Assembly: GCF_900182985.1 (NCBI RefSeq)
Contig: NZ_FXUY01000002.1
Coordinates: 1,227,001-1,291,000, forward strand
Direction of reading: 5' to 3'
DNA length: 64,000 nucleotides
Source: Pseudomonas helmanticensis
GTDB lineage: Bacteria > Pseudomonadota > Gammaproteobacteria > Pseudomonadales > Pseudomonadaceae
Of this stretch, positions 27,140 through 37,253 are shown one piece after another. How positions within the stretch are numbered: the stretch's first letter is position 1; each line of letters starts with the position of its first letter. Below the pieces are notes generated by a model. The model was not told the origin of the DNA. It saw only the letters and a list, made by a program, of their open reading frames with translations, and ran no database searches. Position numbers and translations under genes: made by a program.

Positions 27140-27227
27140 ATCGCTGCGCCTCGTCCGACGTTTTCCCACAACATTCGTTACACCGGCAGGCCGCCTCTTT
27201 TCGGCCCAGACAATAAGGAATTTCCCG

Positions 27228-28907
27228 ATGAGCATGCTCAAAGATCCGTCTTCGAAATACCGCGCGTTTCCTGTCATCAATCTGCCGGATCGTACCTGGC
27301 CGTCGAAAACCATCGACACCGCGCCGATCTGGTGCAGCTCCGACCTTCGTGACGGTAACCAGTCGCTGATCGAGCCGATGGACGCGGTGAAGAAGCTGCG
27401 CTTCTGGAAAACCCTGGTTCAGGTCGGTGTGAAGGAAATCGAAGCGTCGTTCCCGGCCGCTTCGCAAACCGATTTCGACTTCGTGCGTACTCTTATCGAA
27501 GAAGGCCACATCCCGGACGACACCACTATTCAGGTGCTGACCCAAGGTCGTGAAGACCTGATCGAGCGTACTTTCGAATCCCTGCGCGGCGCGAAGAAAG
27601 CCATCGTTCACCTGTACAACGCCACCTCGCCTTCTTTCCGTCGCATCGTCTTCAACCAGGACAAGGACGGCATCAAGGCCATCGCGGTCAACGCGGCCAA
27701 ACTGTTCGTCAAATACGCCGCCATGCAGCCGGACACCGAGTGGACCTTCGAATACTCGCCGGAAACCTTCAGCGCTACCGAGCTGGAGTTCGCCAAGGAA
27801 GTCTGTGACGCGGTGATCGAGGTGTGGAACCCGACGCCTGAGCACAAGATGATCCTCAACCTGCCCGCCACCGTTGAGTGCGCGACGCCGAACATCTACG
27901 CCGACCAGATCGAGTGGTTCGGCCGCAACATCAACCGTCGTGACAGCGTGATCATCAGCCTGCACACCCACAACGACCGCGGCACTGGCGTTGCCGCCAC
28001 CGAGCTGGGTCTGATGGCCGGCGCTGATCGCGTCGAAGGCTGCCTGTTCGGCAACGGCGAGCGTACCGGCAACGTCGACCTCGTCACCGTCGCGCTGAAC
28101 ATGTACACCCAGGGTCTCGACCCGCAGCTGGACTTCTCCGACATCGACGGCGTGCGCAAAGTCGTCGAAGAGTGCAACCAGATTCAGGTTCACCCGCGTC
28201 ACCCGTACGTTGGCGACCTGGTCCACACCGCGTTCTCCGGTTCGCACCAGGATGCGATCCGCAAAGGCTTCTCCCAGCAGAAACCGGATGCACTGTGGGA
28301 AGTGCCGTACTTGCCGATCGACCCGGCCGACATTGGTCGCAGCTACGAGGCGGTAATCCGCGTCAACAGCCAGTCGGGCAAGGGCGGCATCGCTTACTTG
28401 CTGGAGCAGGAATACGGCATCAGCCTGCCACGTCGCATGCAGATCGAGTTCAGCCAGGTGGTGCAGCGTGAAACCGATCGTCTCGGCCTGGAGATGACGG
28501 CCAAGCAGATTCACTCGCTGTTGATCAGCGAATACCTGCAAGCCAACACCCCGTACGCGCTGGTCAGCCATCGCCTGCAGGAAGAAAACGGCAACAGCAA
28601 TGTTGAAGTGGAAGTGGCGAGCAAAGGTCAGGGCGAAACCAACCTGCACTGGCGCGGCAAGGGCAACGGTGCGCTGGAAGCACTGGTCGCCGGCCTGCCG
28701 ATTCCGGTGGAAATCATGGACTACAACGAACACGCGATCGGCGCGGGCACCAACGCCAAAGCGGCGGCCTACATCGAGCTGCGCGTGAACGGTGAACGTG
28801 CGGTGCACGGCGTGGGTATCGATGAAAACATCACCACGGCCAGCTTCAAGGCACTGTTCAGCGCGCTGAACCGCTCGCTGAGCCAGCCTGAGGCGAAAGC
28901 GGCGTAA
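27228..28907 (+). CDS. leuA: 2-isopropylmalate synthase
   Basis: 559 aa, the long (LeuA type 2) form. First committed step of leucine synthesis: acetyl-CoA plus 2-ketoisovalerate. The TIM barrel has [13 protein letters not shown] (about residues 36-48) and the metal motif [11 protein letters not shown] (about 244). The C-terminal LeuA regulatory domain (about 430-555) binds leucine for feedback inhibition. Preceded by the leader peptide at 27062 and followed by a strong terminator. Confidence 0.97.
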   Translation: MSMLKDPSSKYRAFPVINLPDRTWPSKTIDTAPIWCSSDLRDGNQSLIEPMDAVKKLRFWKTLVQVGVKEIEASFPAASQTDFDFVRTLIEEGHIPDDTTIQVLTQGREDLIERTFESLRGAKKAIVHLYNATSPSFRRIVFNQDKDGIKAIAVNAAKLFVKYAAMQPDTEWTFEYSPETFSATELEFAKEVCDAVIEVWNPTPEHKMILNLPATVECATPNIYADQIEWFGRNINRRDSVIISLHTHNDRGTGVAATELGLMAGADRVEGCLFGNGERTGNVDLVTVALNMYTQGLDPQLDFSDIDGVRKVVEECNQIQVHPRHPYVGDLVHTAFSGSHQDAIRKGFSQQKPDALWEVPYLPIDPADIGRSYEAVIRVNSQSGKGGIAYLLEQEYGISLPRRMQIEFSQVVQRETDRLGLEMTAKQIHSLLISEYLQANTPYALVSHRLQEENGNSNVEVEVASKGQGETNLHWRGKGNGALEALVAGLPIPVEIMDYNEHAIGAGTNAKAAAYIELRVNGERAVHGVGIDENITTASFKALFSALNRSLSQPEAKAA

Positions 28908-28923
28908 TCGACTGCTGAAATGC

Positions 28924-28959
28924 AAAAGGCCCCGGCGTTTAAACGCCGGGGCCTTTTTT
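28924..28959 (+). terminator. leuA terminator
   Basis: Perfect palindrome AAAAGGCCCCGGCGTTT / AAACGCCGGGGCCTTTT followed by TTG, 16 bp after the leuA stop. Confidence 0.92.
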
Positions 28960-28961
28960 GC

Positions 28962-29063
28962 GATCGTTCCCATGCTCCGCGTGGGAATGCCTCAAGGGAC
29001 GCTCCGCGTCCAGTGACGCGGAGCGTCACGGGCTGCATTCCCACGCAGAGCGTGGGAACGATC
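28962..29063. repeat. REP-type palindrome (family C)
   Basis: GATCGTTCCCATGCTCCGCG...CGTGGGAACGATC with an inner GACGCTCCGCGTC/GACGCGGAGCGTC hairpin. A single copy of this family is seen in the window. Confidence 0.75.
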
Positions 29064-29070
29064 GGCTGCC

Positions 29071-29862
29071 TCAGGTGAGCTCGAACGTGTCGGCATCCAG
29101 ATTCGCCGGGAAACGCTCGCGATAAGCCGCCAGTGGTGCGGCCTCCAGCACGACTTTGAACACGCCGTCCGCCTCCCCCGCCGCCAGCAAGGTTTCGCCC
29201 TGGAAATCCAGCACCTGACTGTCACCGGTGTAGGCAAAACCCTTGCCGTCGGTACCAATGCGATTCACCGCCGCCACATAACAAAGGTTTTCAATGGCTC
29301 GCGCCGGCAACAGGCGATTCCAGTGCAAACGCCGCGCACCCGGCCAGTTCGCGGTGTACAGCAGCAAATCGGTGTCCTGTGCATCACGGCTCCACACCGG
29401 GAAGCGCAGGTCATAGCAGATCAGCGGACGGATGCGCCAGCCCTTGAGTTCGAACTGCACCTGGCGTTCGCCGGGGGTGTAATGGTTGTGCTCGCCGGCC
29501 ATGCGGAACAGATGACGCTTGTCGTAATGCAGCACTTCTCCATCCGGCCGCGCCCACAGCAGGCGATTGCGGTGGCTGCCGTCAGCGGCCTGAATGATCA
29601 CGCTGCCGGTAATCACTGCATCGAGTTTCGCCGCCTGAACCCGCAGCCATTTGCTGGTCGGGCCGTTCTCGGCTTCGGCGAGGGTCTCGGACTCCATCGA
29701 AAAGCCGGTGGTGAACATCTCCGGCAGAATGATCAGGTCCGCACCACGCGCCTGCTCCAGCAATTGCTCGAAGTGCTCAAGGTTGGCCTGGCGATCATGC
29801 CAGGCCAGGGTGGTCTGGATCAGCGCCAGATTGAGATCGGGTAACGCACTCAGATCGCGCAT
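29071..29862 (-). CDS. omega-amidase, nitrilase superfamily (YafV-like)
   Basis: 263 aa. Glu-Lys-Cys triad of carbon-nitrogen hydrolases: IILPEMFTTGFS, HYDKRHLF, LICYDLRFPVWS. YafV-type enzymes hydrolyse alpha-ketoglutaramate and alpha-ketosuccinamate. The start overlaps the stop of the upstream aminotransferase by 13 bp; together they make the glutamine transaminase/omega-amidase pathway. Confidence 0.85.
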   Translation of the reverse strand: MRDLSALPDLNLALIQTTLAWHDRQANLEHFEQLLEQARGADLIILPEMFTTGFSMESETLAEAENGPTSKWLRVQAAKLDAVITGSVIIQAADGSHRNRLLWARPDGEVLHYDKRHLFRMAGEHNHYTPGERQVQFELKGWRIRPLICYDLRFPVWSRDAQDTDLLLYTANWPGARRLHWNRLLPARAIENLCYVAAVNRIGTDGKGFAYTGDSQVLDFQGETLLAAGEADGVFKVVLEAAPLAAYRERFPANLDADTFELT

Positions 29863-30998
29863 AGTTTTGCCGCCGCTTCACGCAGCGTCTCCTCGCGTTT
29901 GGCGAAGCACAGCCGCACCAGGCGCTGGCCTGCGGGTGGGTTCTGATAGAAGACCGATACCGGAATACTTGCCACGCCGTGCTCACGGGTCATCCACATG
30001 GCCATTTCGACGTCATTCAAGTCCGGGCGGATCTGCGAATAATCGACCAGCTGGAAATAGGTGCCGGTGACACGGCTGAAAGTGAAGCGCGATGGCGTCA
30101 GCAAATCGCAGAACAGGTCACGCTTGGCCTGATAGAAACCCGGCAGCTCTTCGACGTGTTCAGGGTGCTCGGCCATGTAATCGGCCAAGGCGTATTGCAG
30201 CGGTGTGACACCACAGAAACTGACGTATTGGTGCACCTTGCGCAGCTCGGCGGTCAACGCCGGCGGCGCGACGACGTAGCCGGTTTTCCAGCCGGTAACG
30301 TGGTAAGTCTTGCCGAAGGAGCTGACTACGAAGGCGCGCTGATACAGCTCTTCGTGCGCCAGCACGCTGACGTGCGGCACGCCGTCGAACACCAGGTGTT
30401 CGTAGACTTCGTCGCTGATCAGATAGATGTCGCGATCACGGATCAGCGCCGCCAGTTGATCCAGCTCGGCACGGCTGATCAAGGCGCCGCTGGGGTTGTG
30501 CGGGGTGTTGATGACGATCATTTTCGTGCGCGGACTCAGGGCCGCGGCGAGCTTGTCGAAATCAATGGAGAAGTCGTCCGGGTTCAACTGCACATGCACG
30601 CAACGACCGCCCGCCAATTCCGTCGCCGGTTCGTAGCTGTCGTAACAAGGATCGAACACGATGACTTCGTCGCCGCTGTGGATAACCGCCTGAATCGCAC
30701 AGAAGATCGCCTGGGTCGCACCCGGCGTGACCGTCACTTCGCTGTCGGCATTGACCTGCACGCCATAACTGCGAGCGATTTTCAGCGCAATCTGTTCGCG
30801 CAGCGCCGGCAGGCCAGTCATCGGCGAATACTGGTTATGGCCACTGGCAATATGCCGACCGACCGCGTCACGCAGCGACTGCGGGCCGTCAAAATCAGGG
30901 AAACCCTGGGACAGGTTGATGGCTCCGGTTTGCGCCGCGAGCTGAGACATCTGCGTGAAAATAGTGATGCCGACATTCGGCAGCTTACTGGTGATCAT
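29850..30998 (-). CDS. methionine/glutamine-type aminotransferase (YbdL-like)
   Basis: 382 aa from ATG 30998; the frame extends to 31169 but that part is repetitive DNA. Class-I PLP aminotransferase: TPGATQAIF, the Schiff-base lysine in SSFGKTYHVTGWKTGY, and RLCFAKRE. YbdL prefers methionine and aromatic amino acids with 2-keto acids. Coupled to the omega-amidase by a 13-bp overlap, fitting methionine salvage with glutamine as amino donor. Confidence 0.86.
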   Translation of the reverse strand: MITSKLPNVGITIFTQMSQLAAQTGAINLSQGFPDFDGPQSLRDAVGRHIASGHNQYSPMTGLPALREQIALKIARSYGVQVNADSEVTVTPGATQAIFCAIQAVIHSGDEVIVFDPCYDSYEPATELAGGRCVHVQLNPDDFSIDFDKLAAALSPRTKMIVINTPHNPSGALISRAELDQLAALIRDRDIYLISDEVYEHLVFDGVPHVSVLAHEELYQRAFVVSSFGKTYHVTGWKTGYVVAPPALTAELRKVHQYVSFCGVTPLQYALADYMAEHPEHVEELPGFYQAKRDLFCDLLTPSRFTFSRVTGTYFQLVDYSQIRPDLNDVEMAMWMTREHGVASIPVSVFYQNPPAGQRLVRLCFAKREETLREAAAKLCAI

Positions 30999-31060
30999 CG
31001 GGGGTTCCCTGCTCAACACCCGGCTCTGACGACGGCGCGGGAGAGCCCGAGGATAGCCCA

Positions 31061-31097
31061 TCCGGCGCCCATAAAAAAAGGGCGCCGGATGGCACCC
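31061..31097. terminator. long hairpin with A/T-rich loop
   Basis: CCATCCGGCGCCC / GGGCGCCGGATGG with the loop ATAAAAAAA. It lies between the der stop and the aminotransferase start on the same strand. The T-run of a leftward transcript falls inside the loop, so termination efficiency is uncertain. It might instead be an mRNA-stabilising stem. Confidence 0.5.
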
Positions 31098-31122
31098 TTC
31101 TCTCATTCGTACAACACCAAAC

Positions 31123-31259
31123 ACTGTGGCGAGGGGATTTATCCCCGTTCGGCTGCGAAGCAGTCGCAAACCCTATCAATGCGGAGTGCCTGTTACACCT
31201 TCGCCACAGGTTTTGGGGCCGCTACGCGACCCAACGGGGATAAATCCCCTCGCCACAAA
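31123..31259. repeat. REP-type palindromic pair (family D)
   Basis: TGTGGCGAGGGGATTTATCC...GGATAAATCCCCTCGCCACA, two inverted arms around a 90-bp spacer, downstream of der. One copy in the window. Confidence 0.85.
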
Positions 31260-31280
31260 AGCCCGTCAGCAAGCGGCGAT

Positions 31281-32750
31281 TTACTTCTTGTCGCGGCGCT
31301 TTTTGTCGGCTTTCTTGCTGTGCGACATCATCCGACGCTTCCTGTTGACCTGGCGGTCGGTCAGCGTGTTTTTGTTGCCTTCGTACGGGTTCTCGCCGCC
31401 TTTGAACTCGATGCGGATCGGCGTACCGACCAGCTTGAGCACACGACGGTAAGTGTTCTCCAGATAGCGCACATACGACTTCGGCACTTTCTCGATCTGG
31501 TTACCGTGGATCACGATGATCGGCGGGTTGGCACCACCCAAGTGAGCGTAACGCAGCTTGATCCGGCGGTTGTTGACCATCGGTGGCGCGTGCTCGCCAA
31601 CCGCGTCTTCGAGAATCTGGGTCAGACGGTTGGTCGGCCAGCGGGTGACCGCCGACTTGAACGAGTTCTGTACGGACGCGTAGAGGTTGCCCACGCCGGT
31701 ACCGTGCAGTGCCGAGATGAAGTGGATGTCGGCGTAATCAACGAAGAACAGACGACGCTGCAGCTCGACCTTGACGAAGTCGCGCTCGCTCGGCGTCATG
31801 CCGTCCCACTTGTTGATCGCGATCACCAGCGCACGACCCGACTCGATGGCGAAGCCCAGCAGGTTGAGGTCGTGATCGACCACACCTTCGCGGGCGTCCA
31901 TCACGAAGATCACCACGTTGGCGTCTTTGATCGCTTGCAGGGTTTTCACCACGGAGAATTTTTCGACTTCTTCGTGGATCTTGCCGCGCTTGCGCACACC
32001 GGCGGTGTCGATCAGCGTGTACTTCTCTTCATTCCGTTCGAACGGGATGTAGATACTGTCGCGCGTGGTACCGGGCTGGTCATAAACGATTACCCGGTCT
32101 TCACCGAGCATGCGATTGACCAGGGTCGACTTGCCGACGTTCGGACGGCCGATGATGGCGATCTTGATGCCGTCTTTTTCGCTTGGGCCAGGAATGCGCT
32201 TGGCTTCCTCGCCTTCGGCAACGATTTCTTCTTCGCCGTCTTCCGGGTCTTCTTCGTCTCTCGGGAAATCACCCAGGGCGATTTCCAGCATCTGGGTGAT
32301 GCCACGGCCGTGAGCACCGGCGACAGGAATCGCGTGGCCCATGCCCAACGGAGCGAATTCAGCGCGGGCCATTTCCGGGTCGATGTTGTCGACCTTGTTG
32401 GCTACCACGTAGGAACGCTTGTTACGTTTGCGCAGGTGTTCGGCGATCATCTGGTCGGCGGCGGTGAAACCGGCCTTGGCATCTACCAGGAACAGCACGA
32501 CATCTGCTTCTTCAATGGCCAGCAGCGACTGCTCGGCCATTTTTTCGTCCATACCGTGCTCGTCACCGGAGATACCACCGGTGTCGACCAGAATGTAGGA
32601 ACGCCCTTGCCACTTGGCCTCACCGTACTGGCGATCACGGGTCAGACCGGACAAATCGCCGACGATGGCGTCGCGAGTCCTGGTCAGGCGGTTGAACAAG
32701 GTGGACTTGCCGACGTTCGGTCGGCCCACCAGGGCGATTACGGGAACCAT
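31281..32750 (-). CDS. der: ribosome biogenesis GTPase Der (EngA)
   Basis: 489 aa from ATG 32750. Two GTPase domains in tandem, each with a P-loop ([30 protein letters not shown]) and DxxG switch, then a KH-like domain and a lysine-rich tail. Needed for 50S subunit assembly. Last gene of a long leftward cluster that begins upstream with hisS-yfgM-bamB; a family-B REPIN separates it from bamB. Confidence 0.97.
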   Translation of the reverse strand: MVPVIALVGRPNVGKSTLFNRLTRTRDAIVGDLSGLTRDRQYGEAKWQGRSYILVDTGGISGDEHGMDEKMAEQSLLAIEEADVVLFLVDAKAGFTAADQMIAEHLRKRNKRSYVVANKVDNIDPEMARAEFAPLGMGHAIPVAGAHGRGITQMLEIALGDFPRDEEDPEDGEEEIVAEGEEAKRIPGPSEKDGIKIAIIGRPNVGKSTLVNRMLGEDRVIVYDQPGTTRDSIYIPFERNEEKYTLIDTAGVRKRGKIHEEVEKFSVVKTLQAIKDANVVIFVMDAREGVVDHDLNLLGFAIESGRALVIAINKWDGMTPSERDFVKVELQRRLFFVDYADIHFISALHGTGVGNLYASVQNSFKSAVTRWPTNRLTQILEDAVGEHAPPMVNNRRIKLRYAHLGGANPPIIVIHGNQIEKVPKSYVRYLENTYRRVLKLVGTPIRIEFKGGENPYEGNKNTLTDRQVNRKRRMMSHSKKADKKRRDKK

Positions 32751-32835
32751 GCGGCTCTCCACTTCGTTATTTCAGAAAATACAAAAGCCGCTGCGAGGCA
32801 GCGGCTGGTGCTCGGGGCAACACTGTGGGTGTTCT

Positions 32836-32935
32836 CTGTGGGGCGAGCCTGCTCGCGAAAAACGCCAAGGCACCGAGTTTATTCAGGCCGTCTGCGTAAT
32901 CGTTGACGCCCATCGCGAGCAGGCTCGCTCCCACA
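32836..32935. repeat. REPIN-like palindromic pair (family B)
   Basis: GGGGCGAGCCTGCTCGCGAA...CATCGCGAGCAGGCTCGCTC in the der-bamB gap. A small CCGCTGC/GCAGCGG hairpin at about 32788-32805 precedes it on the der side. Confidence 0.8.
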
Positions 32936-32986
32936 TCCACACTCACAAGTGAAGCTGCCTGGGGGTGTTAACCCCAAGCATAGTTG

Positions 32987-34138
32987 TTACTTGATGGTCA
33001 GGGCTTCCAGTTTGCCGCTGTTGCCATATACATAAATCGTGTCACCCACCACCAGCGGACGGGCACGCAGGCCGTCGCTGTCGATGCGCTCACGGCCGAC
33101 GAAACGACCGTCAACCTGGCTCAGCAAGTGCAGATAACCTTCCAGGTCACCGACTGCAACGTAGCTGGAGAACACTTCCGGAGCCGACAGTTGACGACGA
33201 GCCAGCGAATCGTTGCTCCACAATGCTGTGGTGGAACGTTCGTCGACGCCTTCAACGGTGCCCGAGGACAGGCTCACGTAAACGCTGCCGAAACCCTGAG
33301 CAATACCGGCGTAGCTCGACGCATCGCGCTGCCAGAGTTGACGACCGCTTTCCAGATCCAGTGCCGCAACGCGACCCTGATAGCTGGCAACGTACAGCGT
33401 GCCGCCGGACAACAGCAGACCGCCGTCGATGTCGACCACGCGCTCCAGTTCCGAACGGCCTTGTGGAATCGCGATCCGTTGTTCCCACACCGGCACGCCG
33501 TTGGAAATGTCCAGAGCGACCACTTTGCCAGTCGACAGGCCAGCCACCGCGAGGCGGTTGGTGACGAGCGGCGCACTGGTGCCACGCAGGGTCAGGACGG
33601 CAGGCGTGCTGTCATAGACCCAGCGCTGAGTACCGGTGGAGGCATCCAGACCGATCAGACGATCGTCCTGAGTCTGCACCACCACGACGTCGCCGTTGTT
33701 GGCCGGCGGCGCGAGGACTTCGCTGTTCACACGAGCGCGCCACTTCTCTTCACCGTTGATGGTGTCCAGAGCAACGACTTCGCCACGCAGCGTACCGATC
33801 AGAACCAGACCGTAACCCACGCCAACAGCGCCGGAGACTGGCAGATCAAGATCCTTTTTCCACTTCACATCGCCGTTGCCACGATCCATGGCCATCACCA
33901 CGCCGGTCACATCGGCCGCGTAGATGGTGTCACCGTCGATCGCCGGCACCAGCATGTTGTAGGTTTCGCCCTGACCGTCACCGATCGAACGACTCCACTG
34001 CTTCTGCAGAACCACTTCTTCTTTGAAGTCGGTCAGTTCGGCCGGTGGCAATTCTTTCTTGCTGTTGCTGCTGCAACCCGCGGCCAGAAGGGCCAGAGCC
34101 AGCAATGCTGCATGCTTCCAACGGATCACGTCACGCAT
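32987..34138 (-). CDS. bamB: outer-membrane assembly lipoprotein BamB
   Basis: 383 aa from ATG 34138, overlapping the yfgM stop by 8 bp. Lipobox LLAAGCSSN gives a lipidated Cys near residue 19. The rest is an eight-bladed beta-propeller of PQQ-like repeats (GDVKWKKDL, GEEKWRARV, GTQRWVYDS, GRQLWQRDA). Helps BamA fold outer-membrane proteins. Confidence 0.95.
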   Translation of the reverse strand: MRDVIRWKHAALLALALLAAGCSSNSKKELPPAELTDFKEEVVLQKQWSRSIGDGQGETYNMLVPAIDGDTIYAADVTGVVMAMDRGNGDVKWKKDLDLPVSGAVGVGYGLVLIGTLRGEVVALDTINGEEKWRARVNSEVLAPPANNGDVVVVQTQDDRLIGLDASTGTQRWVYDSTPAVLTLRGTSAPLVTNRLAVAGLSTGKVVALDISNGVPVWEQRIAIPQGRSELERVVDIDGGLLLSGGTLYVASYQGRVAALDLESGRQLWQRDASSYAGIAQGFGSVYVSLSSGTVEGVDERSTTALWSNDSLARRQLSAPEVFSSYVAVGDLEGYLHLLSQVDGRFVGRERIDSDGLRARPLVVGDTIYVYGNSGKLEALTIK

Positions 34139-34772
34139 CCCCTTTGGCCAGGTCGTCGAGCTTGATTTGAAGGCCACCGACCGCCGCTTCATCCGACAGT
34201 GCCGCCTTGGCTTTTTGATACGCCTTGTTCGCGTCATCGGTGCGGCCCAACTGCACCAGCAGGTCGCCCTTGAGTTCTTCGCGAGTGGCCAGGAACGCTT
34301 TGTCGGCGTCGCCGTCGAGCAGTTTCAGGGCATCTTCAGCCTTGTTCTGCGCGCCGAGCACCTGCGCCAGACGCTGACGGGCGATTTCGCCCAGCGCCGG
34401 GTTGGCCGGTTTGTCGACGATGGCTTTCAGTTCGGTCGCGGCGTCGTCCAGCTTGCCGCTGTCCACAGCCACTTTGGCCACGAACAGGCTGCCGTATTGC
34501 GCGTAGGCAGAACCGCCGAATTCGCTGTTGAGCTTGCCGGCCAGATCAGCCACGCGCGCTGCATCAGGCTTGCCGTCAGGCGTCAGCGTGGTTTCCAGCA
34601 GTTGCTGATAGAGCACCGAGGCGCCTTGCGACTGGTTGCTCTGATACTTGTGAAAAGCCTGCCAGCCGAACACGATGACCAGCGCCAACAGGCCGCCGGT
34701 GACCAGAGGTTTGCCGTTGCGTGTCCACCAGTCCTTCAAATCCGCCAACTGTTCGTCTTCGGTACTCGACAC
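34131..34772 (-). CDS. yfgM: YfgM-like TPR membrane protein
   Basis: 213 aa. One N-terminal membrane helix (LVTGGLLALVIVFGWQAF) followed by TPR-like helices. E. coli YfgM contacts SecYEG/PpiD and the periplasmic chaperone network. Position between hisS and bamB is conserved in gammaproteobacteria. Confidence 0.88.
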   Translation of the reverse strand: MSSTEDEQLADLKDWWTRNGKPLVTGGLLALVIVFGWQAFHKYQSNQSQGASVLYQQLLETTLTPDGKPDAARVADLAGKLNSEFGGSAYAQYGSLFVAKVAVDSGKLDDAATELKAIVDKPANPALGEIARQRLAQVLGAQNKAEDALKLLDGDADKAFLATREELKGDLLVQLGRTDDANKAYQKAKAALSDEAAVGGLQIKLDDLAKGDA

Positions 34773-34813
34773 CCCAATACTCCTTAATCGCTAAATCGGC
34801 TGTTTGGACAGCT

Positions 34814-36103
34814 TCAACCCTGCACGACGCAGGTGGCCAGGTGAGCGGCGAGCGCATCCCAGGCAATGCTTTGTTGTTCGCCCTGGCCACGCAGGGGTTT
34901 GAAACCTACCACTTGCTGGGCCATTTCGTCGTCACCGAGGATCAGTGCGTACAGCGCACCGCTCTTGTCGGCCTTCTTGAACTGGCTTTTGAAGCTGCCG
35001 GCGCCGGCATTGACTTGCAGGCGCAGGTTTGGAAGTTGATCACGAACACGTTCAGCCAGGGCCAGACCGGCCAATTCAGCCTCTTCACCGAAGGCGCAGA
35101 GGTAGACGTCGACCTGACGGGAGATTTCTTCCGGGATCTGCTCAAGGGTTTCGAGCATCAGCACCAGACGCTCGATGCCCATGGCGAAACCGACGCCGGT
35201 GGTTGGCTTGCCGCCCATCTGCTCGACCAGACCGTCGTAACGGCCGCCCGCGCAGACAGTGCCCTGAGCGCCGAGCTTGTCGGTGACCCATTCGAAAACG
35301 GTTTTGCTGTAGTAGTCGAGGCCGCGCACCAGCTTCGTGTTGAGCACGTAAGGAATGCCGACGGCATCCAGACGCGACTTCAAGCCTTCGAAGTGTGCAC
35401 GCGACTCCTCATCGAGGTATTCGGCCATTTTCGGCGCATCGACCAGCACCGCTTGAGTCTCGGCATTTTTCGTGTCGAGCACGCGCAGCGGATTGGTTTT
35501 CAGGCGACGCTGGCTGTCTTCGTCGAGCTTGTCGTGGTGCGCCGAGAGGTACTCGACCAACGCTTCACGATAACGCCCACGGGATTCGCTGGTGCCCAGG
35601 CTGTTGAGTTCGAGCTTGACCGCATCACGGATACCCAGCTCGCCCCACAGGCGCCAGGTCATGATGATCAGTTCGGCGTCGATGTCCGGACCGTCGAGAT
35701 TGAACACCTCCAGACCGATCTGGTGGAACTGACGATAACGGCCTTTCTGCGGACGCTCGTGGCGGAACATCGGGCCGATGTACCAGAGTTTCTGCACCTG
35801 GCCACCGCCAGTGATGCCGTGTTCGAGCACAGCACGCACGCACGCCGCAGTGCCTTCCGGACGCAGGGTCAGGGAATCACCGTTGCGGTCTTCGAAGGTG
35901 TACATCTCTTTTTCGACGATGTCGGTCACTTCGCCGATCGAGCGCTTGAACAGCTCGGTGAACTCGACGATCGGCATGCGGATCTGCTTGTAACCGTAGT
36001 TATCCAGCAGACGTGCAACGGTGCCCTCGAAATAACGCCATAGCGGGGTTTGTTCGGGCAGGATGTCGTTCATGCCACGAATGGCTTGCAATGACTTGCT
36101 CAC
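34814..36103 (-). CDS. hisS: histidyl-tRNA synthetase
   Basis: 429 aa class-II synthetase. Motif 2 [17 protein letters not shown] (about 110), the histidine-A motif [15 protein letters not shown] (about 258), motif 3 GFAMGIERL. The C-terminal anticodon-binding domain ends the protein. It lies 37 bp downstream of ispG, in the same direction. Confidence 0.97.
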   Translation of the reverse strand: MSKSLQAIRGMNDILPEQTPLWRYFEGTVARLLDNYGYKQIRMPIVEFTELFKRSIGEVTDIVEKEMYTFEDRNGDSLTLRPEGTAACVRAVLEHGITGGGQVQKLWYIGPMFRHERPQKGRYRQFHQIGLEVFNLDGPDIDAELIIMTWRLWGELGIRDAVKLELNSLGTSESRGRYREALVEYLSAHHDKLDEDSQRRLKTNPLRVLDTKNAETQAVLVDAPKMAEYLDEESRAHFEGLKSRLDAVGIPYVLNTKLVRGLDYYSKTVFEWVTDKLGAQGTVCAGGRYDGLVEQMGGKPTTGVGFAMGIERLVLMLETLEQIPEEISRQVDVYLCAFGEEAELAGLALAERVRDQLPNLRLQVNAGAGSFKSQFKKADKSGALYALILGDDEMAQQVVGFKPLRGQGEQQSIAWDALAAHLATCVVQG

Positions 36104-36140
36104 TTTAAATCCTTAAATTCGTTCGGCTCTTCAGTCAGGG

Positions 36141-37250
36141 TCAGCCGCGCGCAATTACGGCAGCGTCAGCTTCGACCTTTTCGGCCGCTTTCTGGCGGAT
36201 CAGCTTTTCCAGGTGATCCACCAGATTTTCATTCGTCAGTTTCTGCGCCGGCTTGCCGTCGATGTAAATCAGGTTTGGCGTGCCGCCGGTCAAGCCGATA
36301 TGGGCTTCCTTGGCTTCGCCGGGGCCGTTGACCACACAACCGATCACCGCGACATCCAGCGGCACCAGCAGGTCTTCAAGGCGCCCTTCCAGTTCGTTCA
36401 TGGTTTTCACCACATCGAAGTTCTGCCGCGAGCAGCTCGGGCAGGCGATGAAGTTGATGCCACGGGAACGCAGATGCAAAGATTTGAGAATGTCGTAACC
36501 GACCTTCACTTCCTCGACCGGGTCGGCCGCCAGCGAGATGCGAATAGTATCGCCAATCCCTTCGGCGAGCAGCATACCTAGGCCCACGGCGGATTTCACT
36601 GTGCCCGAACGCAATCCGCCGGCTTCGGTGATGCCGAGGTGCAGCGGCTGGACGATTTCTTTCGCCAGCAAGCGGTAGGCTTCGACGGCCATGAACACGT
36701 CGGACGCCTTCACGCTGACCTTGAAGTCCTGGAAATTCAGGCGTTCGAGGTGTTCAACGTGGCGCAGAGCGGACTCAACCAGAGCAGCCGGGGTCGGCTC
36801 GCCGTATTTCTTCTGCAGGTCTTTTTCCAGCGAGCCGGCGTTGACGCCGATGCGGATCGGGATCCCGCGATCACGCGCAGCATCGACCACCGCGCGAACA
36901 CGGTCTTCACGACCGATGTTGCCCGGGTTGATGCGCAGGCAATCCACGCCCAGTTCGGCCACGCGCAGAGCGATCTTGTAGTCGAAGTGGATGTCGGCAA
37001 CCAGCGGCACTTTGACCAACTGCTTGATCTTGCCGAATGCCTCGGCGGCGTCCATGTCCGGCACCGAAACACGGACGATGTCGACGCCAGCAGCTTCCAG
37101 GCGATTGATTTGCGCGACAGTGGCGGCAACGTCATTGGTGTCGCTGTTGGTCATACTCTGCACAGCGATAGGCGCATCGCCGCCCACCGGCACATTACCG
37201 ACCCAGATCTTGCGCGAGACGCGACGTTTGATTGGAGATTCGCCGTGCAT
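36141..37250 (-). CDS. ispG: 4-hydroxy-3-methylbut-2-en-1-yl diphosphate synthase
   Basis: 369 aa. Iron-sulfur enzyme of the MEP isoprenoid pathway. TIM-barrel N-terminus; the 4Fe-4S ligands are in [13 protein letters not shown] and [10 protein letters not shown] (about 270-310). Separated by 3 bp from rodZ. Confidence 0.97.
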   Translation of the reverse strand: MHGESPIKRRVSRKIWVGNVPVGGDAPIAVQSMTNSDTNDVAATVAQINRLEAAGVDIVRVSVPDMDAAEAFGKIKQLVKVPLVADIHFDYKIALRVAELGVDCLRINPGNIGREDRVRAVVDAARDRGIPIRIGVNAGSLEKDLQKKYGEPTPAALVESALRHVEHLERLNFQDFKVSVKASDVFMAVEAYRLLAKEIVQPLHLGITEAGGLRSGTVKSAVGLGMLLAEGIGDTIRISLAADPVEEVKVGYDILKSLHLRSRGINFIACPSCSRQNFDVVKTMNELEGRLEDLLVPLDVAVIGCVVNGPGEAKEAHIGLTGGTPNLIYIDGKPAQKLTNENLVDHLEKLIRQKAAEKVEADAAVIARG

Positions 37251-37253
37251 GAC

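Noticed and set aside
29979..32906. 975-codon plus-strand frame across the aminotransferase and der
   Set aside because: Runs opposite two real genes and through a REP element; no protein features.
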